A DNA stretch of 64,000 nt from Onstottus_B arcticum (lineage in GTDB: Bacteria; Acidobacteriota; Blastocatellia; UBA7656). The position numbers were made by a program, and so were the translations under genes. The notes under the pieces are model-generated. The model made no database searches and was not told the origin of the DNA. It saw nothing but the letters and a program-made list of their open reading frames with translations. The stretch covers positions 248,001 to 312,000 of the forward strand of contig JBBPIE010000003.1 in assembly GCA_038040485.1 (NCBI GenBank), in the 5' to 3' direction. The first letter of the stretch is position 1. Each line of letters begins with the position of its first letter. Positions 1-7,531 of the stretch are shown here, in pieces.

Positions 1-248
1 TCGAACTCGCGCCCGACCTCGTCGTCGAAACGCTTTCGCCGTCGGACACCGCACGCGAAGTCGCAGAAAAGGCAGCCATGTGGCTAAAGGCGGGAGTAAG
101 GGTGGTGCTCACTCTAGATCCGGATTCGAGATCTGTGAAGGTCCATCGATCTCCTAACGACGCACTCAGCCTAAGCAACGGAGACGAACTCGACCTGGAC
201 GATGTCGTGCCTGGATTTCGATGCCGAGTCTCAGACATTTTCGATTGA
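1..248 (+). CDS. Uma2 family endonuclease, C-terminal part (5' end outside window)
   Basis: The reading frame enters from the left edge (codons from base 3) and stops with TGA at 246-248, giving about 81 residues. It shows the Uma2/DUF820 core: APDLVVETLSPSDT, then an EVAEKAAMWLKAGVR helix, then a hydrophobic strand ending in LDPDSRSVKVHR. The family has a PD-(D/E)xK nuclease-like fold; here the acidic residue in LVVE and the following helix are visible, but the N-terminal part with the other active-site residues is missing. Such genes are abundant in Acidobacteriota and Cyanobacteria, and their cellular role is unclear. The partner and promoter are outside the window. Confidence 0.8.
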   Translation, partial: ELAPDLVVETLSPSDTAREVAEKAAMWLKAGVRVVLTLDPDSRSVKVHRSPNDALSLSNGDELDLDDVVPGFRCRVSDIFD

Positions 249-529
249 TCATCCGCTACTTCTCATTTTCATCCGGCGCTAGTAGTTCTGATTCGATGGT
301 TTCTCCGCGGAATCTCTGCGGCTCAGCATCTCTGCGGTTAGTTGGTGTCGAAACCCTACTAGCAGCAAAGTCGCCAAGACGCAGGGACCGAGCTAAGAAT
401 CGACGTCTCGGAGGCCAGCCATCGAACCGCTAACTTGACAACCCACTTCACCATCCAGTATTCGATATAGTTCTGCTTGAGACGAATTTCTCATCAGTGT
501 GACCGCTCGAAACGGAACGGAGAGTGTTG
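249..529. other. Intergenic region with degraded dispersed-repeat sequence
   Basis: No convincing gene. Bases 311-343 carry a CTCTGCGG...CTCTGCGG-type segment and 366-388 a GTCGCCAAGACGCAGGGA segment. These look like remnants of the same dispersed-repeat style as the element around 8787-8803 and, more loosely, the palindrome at 32758-32835. The last part (from about 440) would contain the ppdK promoter, but I cannot place -35/-10 boxes with confidence. A Shine-Dalgarno GGAGAG is at 519-524. Confidence 0.5.
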
Positions 530-3304
530 ATGACCCACAAATACGTTTACCTTTTTGCCAACGGCAAATCAGACGGAAACGGCTCGATGAAAGACCTGCT
601 CGGAGGAAAGGGCGCCGGCCTGGCCGAGATGACCAACGCCGGACTGCCGGTCCCGCCCGGCTTCACCATAACCACCGAAGCCTGCAATGCCTACTATGCG
701 GAAGGCGGCAAGTTCCCTGAGAGAATGTGGGAGCAAACGCTTGAAGCCCTGAGCGAAGTCGAGCGCGCGACCGGCAAGAGGTTGGGCGACCCGGAAAATC
801 CGTTGCTCGTCTCCGTGCGGTCGGGCGCGAAGTTCTCAATGCCAGGCATGATGGACACGGTTCTGAACCTCGGCCTCAACGATCGCACCCTCGAAGGGCT
901 TGCGCGGTTGACTCAGAACTCGCGCTTCGCTTACGACGCGTACCGGCGATTCATTCAGATGTTCGGCAAGATAGTTCTGAACATCGACGGGGAGCTGTTC
1001 GAGGACGCGCTCAAGGAAGCCAAGCGCAAAGCTAAAGCCGCGCTGGACACGGATCTCACAGCCAAAGACTTGAAAAACGTCTGCAAAGAATTCAAGAAGA
1101 TCGTCAAGGGTCACACCGGGCTGGCGTTTCCTACGGACCCGCACCGCCAGCTTCAGGAAGCGGTGAAAGCCGTCTTCCGCTCCTGGAACGGCGATCGCGC
1201 GATAGCTTACCGCCGCCGCGAGAAGATTCCCGACGACCTTGGCACCGCGGTCAACATAGTCACAATGGTGTTCGGAAACATGGGCGCCGACTCGGGCACC
1301 GGCGTTGCCTTTACTCGCAACCCGGCAACCGGCGAGAAGAAGCTGTTCGGCGACTACCTCGTTAACGCGCAAGGCGAAGACGTCGTAGCCGGCATCCGCA
1401 CACCCAAGCACATCGGCCAGTTGAATCAGGACATGCCCGAAGTCTACAAGCAGTTCGTCGAAGTCGCCGACACACTCGAACGTCACTACCGCGACATGCA
1501 AGACCTCGAGTTCACAGTCGAGCGCGGCAAGCTGTGGATGCTCCAAACTCGCAACGGCAAACGCACCGGCCCGGCCGCAGTGAAGATCGCGGTCGATATG
1601 GCTCGCGAAGGCTTGATCGACGAGCGCACCGCCGTGCTTCGCGTGCCGCCCGGCGACCTGGATCAATTGCTCCACAAGACCATCGATCCTAAAGCCGAGT
1701 TAAAGGTGCTGGCGCATGGCATCAACGCAAGCCCGGGCGCGGCCGGCGGTCAGGTCGTATTTACGCCTCGCGACGCCGAAGATTGGGCGGTAGACGGGAA
1801 CCCAGTCATACTCGTGCGGCGCGAAACTTCGCCCGAAGACGTGCGCGGAATGGACGCAGCCCAGGGGATTCTCACCTCGACAGGCGGACCTACCTCCCAC
1901 GCCGCAGTGGTCGCTCGCGGCTGGGGCAAGCCCTGCATAGTGGGCGCGGGCGACGTTGACATCAACTACGCGAAGAACGAGTTCACGGCGAACGGCTATC
2001 GCGTTCGGCGAGGCGACTGGATCACGATCGACGGCACGACCGGCCGCGTGATCGCCGGCCAGGCGCCGCTCGTCGACCCCGAGCTTGGCGAGGACTTTCA
2101 CCAGCTAATGAAATTTGCCGACAAGTATCGAACGATGCGTGTGCGCGCGAATGCCGACACGCCCGGCGATGCGGGGGTGGCTCGCGGCTTTGGCGCGGAA
2201 GGCATAGGGCTCTGCCGCACCGAACACATGTTCTTCGAAGGCGATCGCATCGACCTCGTGCGGCAGATGATCCTTGGTTCGATGGACTACAAGAAGCTCG
2301 AACGCGAGATCGCAAGAGTTGAAGACGACGCGCGGCGCACCGGCTCTCACGAAAAGCGAGCCGAGCTTGCTCGCCAACGAAGAGAGCTGAAGCACGAGAT
2401 CGAAGAGCCGAAACACATGTACATTGGCGGGCTCGCTCAACTGCTCAAGCTTCAGCGCAAAGACTTCGAGGGCATCTTCCGCGCGATGGACGGACTGCCG
2501 GTCACGATCCGAACGCTCGATCCGCCGCTTCACGAGTTCCTCCCGCACACCGAAGAAGAAACCAGGGCGCTCGCTCGCAAACTAAAGGTGAAAGCCAAGC
2601 ATCTCTGGTCAAGTGTTCAGACGCTGCACGAAGCGAACCCGATGCTCGGACATCGCGGGTGCCGGCTCGGAGTCGTCTTCCCCGAGATAACCGAAATGCA
2701 GGCGCGCGCGATCTTCGAAGCGGCGGCTCGAGTTCAGAAAAAAGGCGTGAAGGTCCTGCCCGAAATCATGATCCCGTTGGTGAGCATGGTCAGCGAGCTT
2801 AAGCTCCAAGCCGACGTTGTGCGCCGAGTAGCCGCTGAAGTAATGAAAGAAACCGGGCAGCAGATCGAGTATCTGGTTGGCACGATGATCGAGCTTCCGC
2901 GAGCGGCGCTCACCGCGGGCAAGATAGCCGAAGTCGCGGAGTTCTTCTCGTTCGGAACCAACGATCTGACTCAGACGGCTTTTGGGATCTCGCGAGACGA
3001 TTCAGGAAAGTTCCTTCCGTTTTACATGGAGCACCAGATCTTGCAGAACGATCCATTCCAGGTGCTCGATCAAGAAGGCGTCGGAGAGCTGGTCAAGCTC
3101 GGCACCGAGCGAGGCCGTGCGACTCGCGCGGATTTGAAAGTCGGCATCTGCGGCGAGCACGGCGGCGAACCTGCTTCGGTTGGGTTCTGTCATCGAATAG
3201 GCTTGAGCTACGTTTCGTGTTCGCCTTATCGAGTCCCGATCGCGCGTTTAGCCGCAGCCCAGGCAGCATTGGGGTCGGAGCAGTCGATCTCGCGCACGGC
3301 ATAA
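530..3304 (+). CDS. ppdK: Pyruvate, phosphate dikinase
   Basis: Reversible conversion of ATP, phosphate and pyruvate to AMP, PPi and PEP in the cytosol, a control point between glycolysis and gluconeogenesis. About 924 residues. The N-terminal nucleotide-binding domain starts with GGKGAGLAEM. The phosphohistidine domain has GGPTSHAAVVARG, its His near residue 457. The PEP/pyruvate barrel has GLCRTEHMFF, GTMIELPRAAL, FSFGTNDLTQT and the catalytic Cys motif GICGEHGGEP near residue 873. ATG at 530 is preferred over GTG at 524 because GGAGAG lies 5 bases upstream. A charged, helix-rich insertion of roughly 40 residues around 585-635 makes it longer than the usual ~875-residue enzyme. No operon partner is evident. 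Confidence 0.96.
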   Translation: MTHKYVYLFANGKSDGNGSMKDLLGGKGAGLAEMTNAGLPVPPGFTITTEACNAYYAEGGKFPERMWEQTLEALSEVERATGKRLGDPENPLLVSVRSGAKFSMPGMMDTVLNLGLNDRTLEGLARLTQNSRFAYDAYRRFIQMFGKIVLNIDGELFEDALKEAKRKAKAALDTDLTAKDLKNVCKEFKKIVKGHTGLAFPTDPHRQLQEAVKAVFRSWNGDRAIAYRRREKIPDDLGTAVNIVTMVFGNMGADSGTGVAFTRNPATGEKKLFGDYLVNAQGEDVVAGIRTPKHIGQLNQDMPEVYKQFVEVADTLERHYRDMQDLEFTVERGKLWMLQTRNGKRTGPAAVKIAVDMAREGLIDERTAVLRVPPGDLDQLLHKTIDPKAELKVLAHGINASPGAAGGQVVFTPRDAEDWAVDGNPVILVRRETSPEDVRGMDAAQGILTSTGGPTSHAAVVARGWGKPCIVGAGDVDINYAKNEFTANGYRVRRGDWITIDGTTGRVIAGQAPLVDPELGEDFHQLMKFADKYRTMRVRANADTPGDAGVARGFGAEGIGLCRTEHMFFEGDRIDLVRQMILGSMDYKKLEREIARVEDDARRTGSHEKRAELARQRRELKHEIEEPKHMYIGGLAQLLKLQRKDFEGIFRAMDGLPVTIRTLDPPLHEFLPHTEEETRALARKLKVKAKHLWSSVQTLHEANPMLGHRGCRLGVVFPEITEMQARAIFEAAARVQKKGVKVLPEIMIPLVSMVSELKLQADVVRRVAAEVMKETGQQIEYLVGTMIELPRAALTAGKIAEVAEFFSFGTNDLTQTAFGISRDDSGKFLPFYMEHQILQNDPFQVLDQEGVGELVKLGTERGRATRADLKVGICGEHGGEPASVGFCHRIGLSYVSCSPYRVPIARLAAAQAALGSEQSISRTA

Positions 3305-3382
3305 GAACGCGTGGCGAGTAGCGCTGGCTGAGAAAGTTGATAAGTGTTCACGGACAATCCTACCAACGCAGTTTGTGGATAT

Positions 3383-3626
3383 ACCCACTTCGTCAGAAGT
3401 GGGTACGTAATGTTGCCGCCTACAACGAAGCGCGCCTGTCGCTGCATACCCACTTCGTGAGAAGTGGGTATGTGATGCTATCGACGCCCGAGACAGTCCT
3501 ATGCGCTTAATGCAGGCCACATCATCACGGACCCACCTCTTACGAGGTGGGTATGGTAACCCAGCGGGTCGAATGTATGCCTTGTGTAGGCCACATCATC
3601 ACGAACCCACCTCTTACGAGGTGGGT
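3383..3626. repeat. Cluster of four REP-like palindromes
   Basis: Four 22-nt perfect hairpins with 9-bp stems and 4-nt loops: ACCCACTTC/GAAGTGGGT at 3383-3404 and 3448-3469, and ACCCACCTC/GAGGTGGGT at 3531-3552 and 3605-3626 (the last two have the loop TTAC). Flanks are conserved (ATGTGATG or ACGTAATG on one side). From these, copies 1-2 and copies 3-4 lie in opposite orientations, the paired arrangement typical of REP/BIME elements. They fill the gap between ppdK and the YgiT gene. No REP-associated transposase is in the window. Confidence 0.85.
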
Positions 3627-3711
3627 ATGGTTGGTGGGATTATCGGCACTCACCTCGGAGAAGTTCGATGGCTTCTTCAGCAGTTCCTGGGTCGCTAAGA
3701 CTTGAAGGATA

Positions 3712-3960
3712 TCAAACAGATCGGCCGGTTCGGCCGGACTTGCGTTTGGAGCTGGCTCGCTTGAACGCCGGCGAATGCGACTCTATCTGTCGCATTGCCT
3801 CGCGGTCGTAAACCTTCTCACCGCATTCTAAACACTCGTAATACTCCAGGTTTGGTACTGAGTATTCGTGCCCTTCGAACGTGCGGATCAAGTTTCGCCG
3901 AACTCTCTTGATCCTCTTGCTGCCACAAGACGGACAGGTTGTGACGTTAAGCTTGTCCAT
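3712..3960 (-). CDS. YgiT-type zinc finger protein (MqsA-like antitoxin N-domain)
   Basis: An 82-residue protein with CPSCGS near residue 9 and CLECGE near residue 43, two CxxC pairs that would bind one zinc as in the YgiT/MqsA N-terminal domain. The basic tail (KRASSKRKSGRTGR) could contact DNA, but there is no HTH domain as in full MqsA. YgiT-only proteins often follow a small toxin gene. Here the only upstream candidate is a 22-codon frame (minus strand, 4015-3947) overlapping this start by 14 bases, far too short for a known toxin. So it is either a solitary antitoxin-like regulator or a leftover of a TA pair. Confidence 0.75.
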   Translation of the reverse strand: MDKLNVTTCPSCGSKRIKRVRRNLIRTFEGHEYSVPNLEYYECLECGEKVYDREAMRQIESHSPAFKRASSKRKSGRTGRSV

Positions 3961-4152
3961 TCGTTCTATCGATCTCTTCGATGATACCAGGAGGAATAGG
4001 TTTCTTGGCAGGCATCCTTAACGAGCCTGTTTTGGGTGTAGATGAGCAAACGAGTTCGCGGTTGATACTTTTCCGGTTGAATCATGTTGGCTTAGCCACC
4101 AGCGTTCATTTACACTTCGCGCGAAAGTAGCATTACTCCCGAGAGGAGACTT

Positions 4153-4722
4153 ATGGTTGAAGAGTCGTCTCCGCTGTTGCCGTCCGCGGAAGAATCCATC
4201 GAAGCGGAAACCGACACCGCCCTCGAACCGGACCCTAAAACCGACGACGAACCCTCGCCCGAACCTGCTAGCGAGCCGGGCTTCGTTTGCGACTGCGAAG
4301 AGTGGATGCGCTCGGCCTGTACGGGGCTTCCCTTTTACAAGGAGCATGAGGACCAGCGCTACTGCGTGCTCCATTATCCCGGCAAAGAGAAGAGCGCTGA
4401 TTTCAAGGCGGCGCTCGATACCAAGCTCATTAAGAAAGACTTTGATTTTCGAGGGGTGTGGTTTCCCGACGAAGTTGATTTCAAGGGCTTTGAGTTCAGC
4501 GCGGCTGCGGACTTCAGGTATGCCACGTTTAGTAAGCCTGCGAACTTCAGCTCTGCGACATTCCGCGGCAAGGCCGACTTTAGCTGGGCCATCTTCGGCG
4601 CGGTCGCAGGCTTCATGTCTGCCGTGTTCAGCGCAGACACGCACTTCCTCGCTGCCGCGTTCAGCGCGATGCAGACTTCGGCTCTGCCGAGTTCAGCGCG
4701 GATGCTTACTTCAGAGAGGTAA
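4153..4722 (+). CDS. Pentapeptide-repeat protein, N-terminal part (frameshifted)
   Basis: First half of a gene that continues in another frame. ATG at 4153 follows GAGAGGAG at about 4140-4147. Residues 1-55 are acidic and low-complexity; then comes a short Cys-containing region (CDCEEWMRSACTG), then tandem A(D/N)F-type pentapeptide repeats (KADFSWAIFGAVAGF, ADTHFLAAAF). At 4666-4669 the repeat pattern leaves this frame: the frame reads GCG ATG CAG ACT, while the repeat continues as GAT GCA GAC TTC starting at 4668. One missing G relative to neighbouring repeat units explains this, so the last ~17 residues to the stop at 4722 are out-of-frame. It may be a real mutation or a sequencing indel. 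Confidence 0.7.
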   Translation: MVEESSPLLPSAEESIEAETDTALEPDPKTDDEPSPEPASEPGFVCDCEEWMRSACTGLPFYKEHEDQRYCVLHYPGKEKSADFKAALDTKLIKKDFDFRGVWFPDEVDFKGFEFSAAADFRYATFSKPANFSSATFRGKADFSWAIFGAVAGFMSAVFSADTHFLAAAFSAMQTSALPSSARMLTSER

Positions 4723-4796
4723 CGTTTAGTGCAGATGCGCACTTCAGATGTGCAACGTTTTGTGCATATGCGCACTTCAGATTTGCAACATTCAGC

Positions 4797-5924
4797 TTGG
4801 ATGCGTACTTCTCCTCTGCCACATTCAAGACCTATGCGGACTTCAGCGATGCCACGTTCACCGCGGATGCACGCTTCAGAGAGGCCACGTTCAGCGCGGA
4901 TGCGGATTTCCGTGAGACCACGTTCAGCGCGGATGCGGACTTCGAAGAGGCCACGTTCAGCGCCGATGGTGACTTCGGAGAGGCCGCTTTCGGCGCGCAT
5001 GCGCGCTTCAGCGACGCGACGTTCAGCGCCGACGCCCATTTCCCCGAGGCCAAGTTCGGCGAAGCGGACTTCAACCGGTCAGTTTTTCATGCTTTGGCAG
5101 ACTTCAGTCGCGCCTCTTTCAATGACTCTATTCACTTCTTTGGAAGTGCAACCGATAGGCTATCGAAGGATGGAACCAGCCTAACAGGAAGAGCCCTCGG
5201 CAATGATCCGTCGCTCGATTTTCAACACGTCAGAATCGAACACCGAGATCGGATAGCTTTTCATACGCTAAACCTCCGACCTCACTGGTTCGTCAACGTC
5301 GACTCTCGCCAATTCGTCTTCACCGACGTCGACTGGCAGTGGGACCGTATCAGCATCAAACAGGAGATCGCAGCGCTGGAAGCAAACGACGTTTTTTCCC
5401 CGAACCGCCTTCTCGCCATCGCATGCCGCCAGCTAGCCGAGAACGCCGAGTCGAACAACCGTTACGAAGAGGCGTCGCGGTTTCGATACTGGGCGATGGA
5501 CCTCACGCGGCGCACCAAGTGGAAGGGCTGGAGATTCTGGAAATCAGACTGGCTGCATATGCTGTACTGGGCTGTGAGCGGATACGGCGAGAGGATACTT
5601 CGCGCGCTAGGCGTGCTTGCGGCTGTGTGGTTCGTCTTTGCGCTGCTCTACATGCGCGTTGGCTTCGCGCAGTCACCGCCAAAGGCATCGAATGACGGTG
5701 CGTCATCAGCGACAGCGGTGTCAACGATTATCGAAGACGGAATAGGGCAGCCGCTTGAATTCTCTCGCGCGCTCACATACAGCCTCGCGGTGATGACCTT
5801 GCAGAAGCCGGAGCCGCGGCCGCTCACAAACTGGGCGCAGACGCTCGTCACGCTTGAAACCATTCTCGGACCCGTGCAGGCGGCTTTGCTCCTGCTTGCC
5901 ATTCGACGCAAGTTCATGCGCTGA
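4797..5924 (+). CDS. Pentapeptide-repeat protein with C-terminal channel-like membrane domain
   Basis: C-terminal part of the gene beginning at 4153; the true coding frame can be followed back to 4668. It opens with about 20 further repeats of the type FSADADFREATF, which should form a quadrilateral beta-helix. A non-repeat region follows (about residues 110-250 of this segment), then two hydrophobic segments (LRALGVLAAVWFVFALLYM and TILGPVQAALLLLAI) around an amphipathic stretch with SLAVMTLQKPEPRP. The TM-loop-TM layout resembles two-TM ion channel pore domains, as in other pentapeptide-repeat/channel fusions, though no TVGYG filter is present. Restored length would be about 590 residues. 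ATG at 4797 is only the first in-frame ATG, not a believable native start. Confidence 0.75.
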   Translation: MDAYFSSATFKTYADFSDATFTADARFREATFSADADFRETTFSADADFEEATFSADGDFGEAAFGAHARFSDATFSADAHFPEAKFGEADFNRSVFHALADFSRASFNDSIHFFGSATDRLSKDGTSLTGRALGNDPSLDFQHVRIEHRDRIAFHTLNLRPHWFVNVDSRQFVFTDVDWQWDRISIKQEIAALEANDVFSPNRLLAIACRQLAENAESNNRYEEASRFRYWAMDLTRRTKWKGWRFWKSDWLHMLYWAVSGYGERILRALGVLAAVWFVFALLYMRVGFAQSPPKASNDGASSATAVSTIIEDGIGQPLEFSRALTYSLAVMTLQKPEPRPLTNWAQTLVTLETILGPVQAALLLLAIRRKFMR

Positions 5925-6016
5925 ACCACCGTTCGCCCGCTGACCCGAATCAGGTATACTCGCCTCGTCTTGATAAGGCGTTCAGGTTCGATAGCTCCTT
6001 CAAAGAGGTACACCGA

Positions 6017-6436
6017 ATGAAAAAGCGATTGTCCGCGAAGCGAAAATCCGAACTGTGTCTCATCTGCGGCAAGTGCTGCATGTCGATGACTTTCTTCGGA
6101 GGCGAAGTCGATGACGAAGCTCGCGACGAGATTCATTGGATGGAGCTTCACGGGTTCAAAATTGACTACGTTCAAAAACGCGGCCAAACAGAGTATTACT
6201 TCTCGATCCCGCAGCGATGTAACGCGCTTCAAGAGATCAAGACCGACGCCGGCGCGACGAACTACGTTTGCGGCGTGTATGAGACTCGTCCTCAGATGTG
6301 TCGAGACTATGACGGGCGAATGGACGGCCCGTTCGGGGTGGCTGATTGTTTGTGGCGGCTCGAAACGGAAGATCAACTCGCACCGAAGCAGCAGTTCATT
6401 CAACTACAGCCACCAACCCAATCGTCTGCCCAATAG
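6017..6436 (+). CDS. YkgJ-type cysteine cluster protein
   Basis: A 139-residue cytosolic protein. The Cys pattern CLICGKCC near residue 14, then C near 66 and 84, then RPQMCRDYDG near residue 92 matches the YkgJ/UPF0153 family, presumed to bind zinc or an Fe-S cluster. The biochemical role is unknown. AAAGAGGT lies about 8 bases upstream of the ATG. The gene stands alone between the pentapeptide gene and the DUF1326 gene, and the next ~270 bases (6437-6706) hold no gene I can support. Confidence 0.8.
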   Translation: MKKRLSAKRKSELCLICGKCCMSMTFFGGEVDDEARDEIHWMELHGFKIDYVQKRGQTEYYFSIPQRCNALQEIKTDAGATNYVCGVYETRPQMCRDYDGRMDGPFGVADCLWRLETEDQLAPKQQFIQLQPPTQSSAQ

Positions 6437-6706
6437 GAGGTAGATTATTGGCGCCCGAGTCGTTTGACAAAGCGCGGCGCCCGGGACTAGATTGCTTTGG
6501 CTCAGGGGCGAGGCATCGCGGTGGATTGGCCCTGTTAGCGTCCGCAAGCCTCGCTCAGACGGAGCTTCCGCTGGCCGAACACCTCACTTTTCCGGCGGCG
6601 CTCCCCGATCTTTCTTCAAATCGTAATACGCGAATGCGGCGCTTGGCGTCCGGCTAATCGAGCGGACTCTCGGGTGCCGCAGCCGCTCAGACCAGGAGGT
6701 ATTCTC

Positions 6707-7420
6707 ATGCGAAAGCTCGTTTTCCTTACAGTGGTCCTGTTCCTCTTAGTCAACGTCAGCTCAGCCAGCGCCCAGGCCAAACTTGCTGCACCCGAGTGGG
6801 CAATGAAGGCGACCATTATCGAGGCCTGCAGTTGTCCGATGTTCTGCCAGTGCTACTTCAACACCAAACCGGCGTCGCACGCGGGACACGGCGCGGCTGG
6901 CGAACACTTCTGCAAGTTCAACAACGCGTTTCAGGTTAACAGTGGAAACTACGGTTCGGTGAAGCTCGACGGCGCGAAGTTCTGGGTTTCCGGCGATCTC
7001 GGCGGAGACTTCTCGATGAGCCAGATGGATTGGGCTGTCCTGACGTTCGATTCTTCGGTTACGAAAGCACAGCGTGAGGGAATCGCTACGATTCTAGGTC
7101 ACGTCTATCCGGTGAAGTGGAAGTCGTTCGTCATAGCCAAAGACGGAAAGATAGATTGGAAGGCGAGCAAGGATCACGCTGAAGCTCGAATCGACGATGG
7201 TAAGACTGCGGAAGTCGTGCTCAACCGGTTTCCCGGAATGACTGACGATCCGATAGTCATCCACAACCTCAAATACTTTGGCGTACCAAGGAACAGCGGC
7301 TTCGTGATGATGCCCAACGATGTCGAGGCCTATCGGGTCGGCGACAAGAAGTTCGAGTACAAGGGCACCAACGGTTTCATGATCACGATCGACATCACGT
7401 CCAAGGACGTCACGAAGTAG
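6707..7420 (+). CDS. Secreted DUF1326 domain protein
   Basis: About 237 residues. ATG at 6707 is chosen because AGGAGG lies at 6694-6699 and the protein then begins with a clean signal peptide (MRKLVFLTVVLFLL...ASA, cleavage near residue 22). The mature part starts like DUF1326 proteins: EACSCPMFCQCYF, with three cysteines that could bind a metal or haem-like group, a His-containing loop (HAGHGAAGEHFC), then a long beta-rich domain ending in GFMITIDITSKD. DUF1326 function is not established. It is convergent with the cytochrome/monooxygenase array and separated from it by a hairpin at 7428-7450. Confidence 0.88.
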   Translation: MRKLVFLTVVLFLLVNVSSASAQAKLAAPEWAMKATIIEACSCPMFCQCYFNTKPASHAGHGAAGEHFCKFNNAFQVNSGNYGSVKLDGAKFWVSGDLGGDFSMSQMDWAVLTFDSSVTKAQREGIATILGHVYPVKWKSFVIAKDGKIDWKASKDHAEARIDDGKTAEVVLNRFPGMTDDPIVIHNLKYFGVPRNSGFVMMPNDVEAYRVGDKKFEYKGTNGFMITIDITSKDVTK

Positions 7421-7427
7421 GTGTTCC

Positions 7428-7450
7428 AGGGGCGGCTGGCCGCCGCCCCT
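7428..7450. terminator. Hairpin between convergent genes
   Basis: AGGGGCGGC and GCCGCCCCT form a 9-bp GC-only stem with a 5-nt loop directly after the DUF1326 stop codon and about 80 bases from the end of the oppositely oriented cytochrome gene. There is no clear T-run, so intrinsic termination is only likely, not certain; it could also be a repeat remnant. Confidence 0.45.
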
Positions 7451-7531
7451 CAATCGCCAATCCCTTTCACTCCTTCTGAAGCCAACGACCGCACCCGCCA
7501 GACAAGCTTGGATCAGCGCCGGTTCGCCTGA

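Noticed and set aside
836..1675. Long minus-strand frame opposite ppdK
   Set aside because: Composition mirrors the coding strand of a well-supported enzyme; no ribosome site, no recognisable domain.
3383..3626. Possible CRISPR array
   Set aside because: Repeats are self-palindromic, irregularly spaced and inverted relative to each other; no cas genes are near.
6437..6706. Possible small gene between YkgJ and DUF1326 genes
   Set aside because: The only frame starts inside the YkgJ gene, has Arg/Ser-rich shadow-like composition and no ribosome site.
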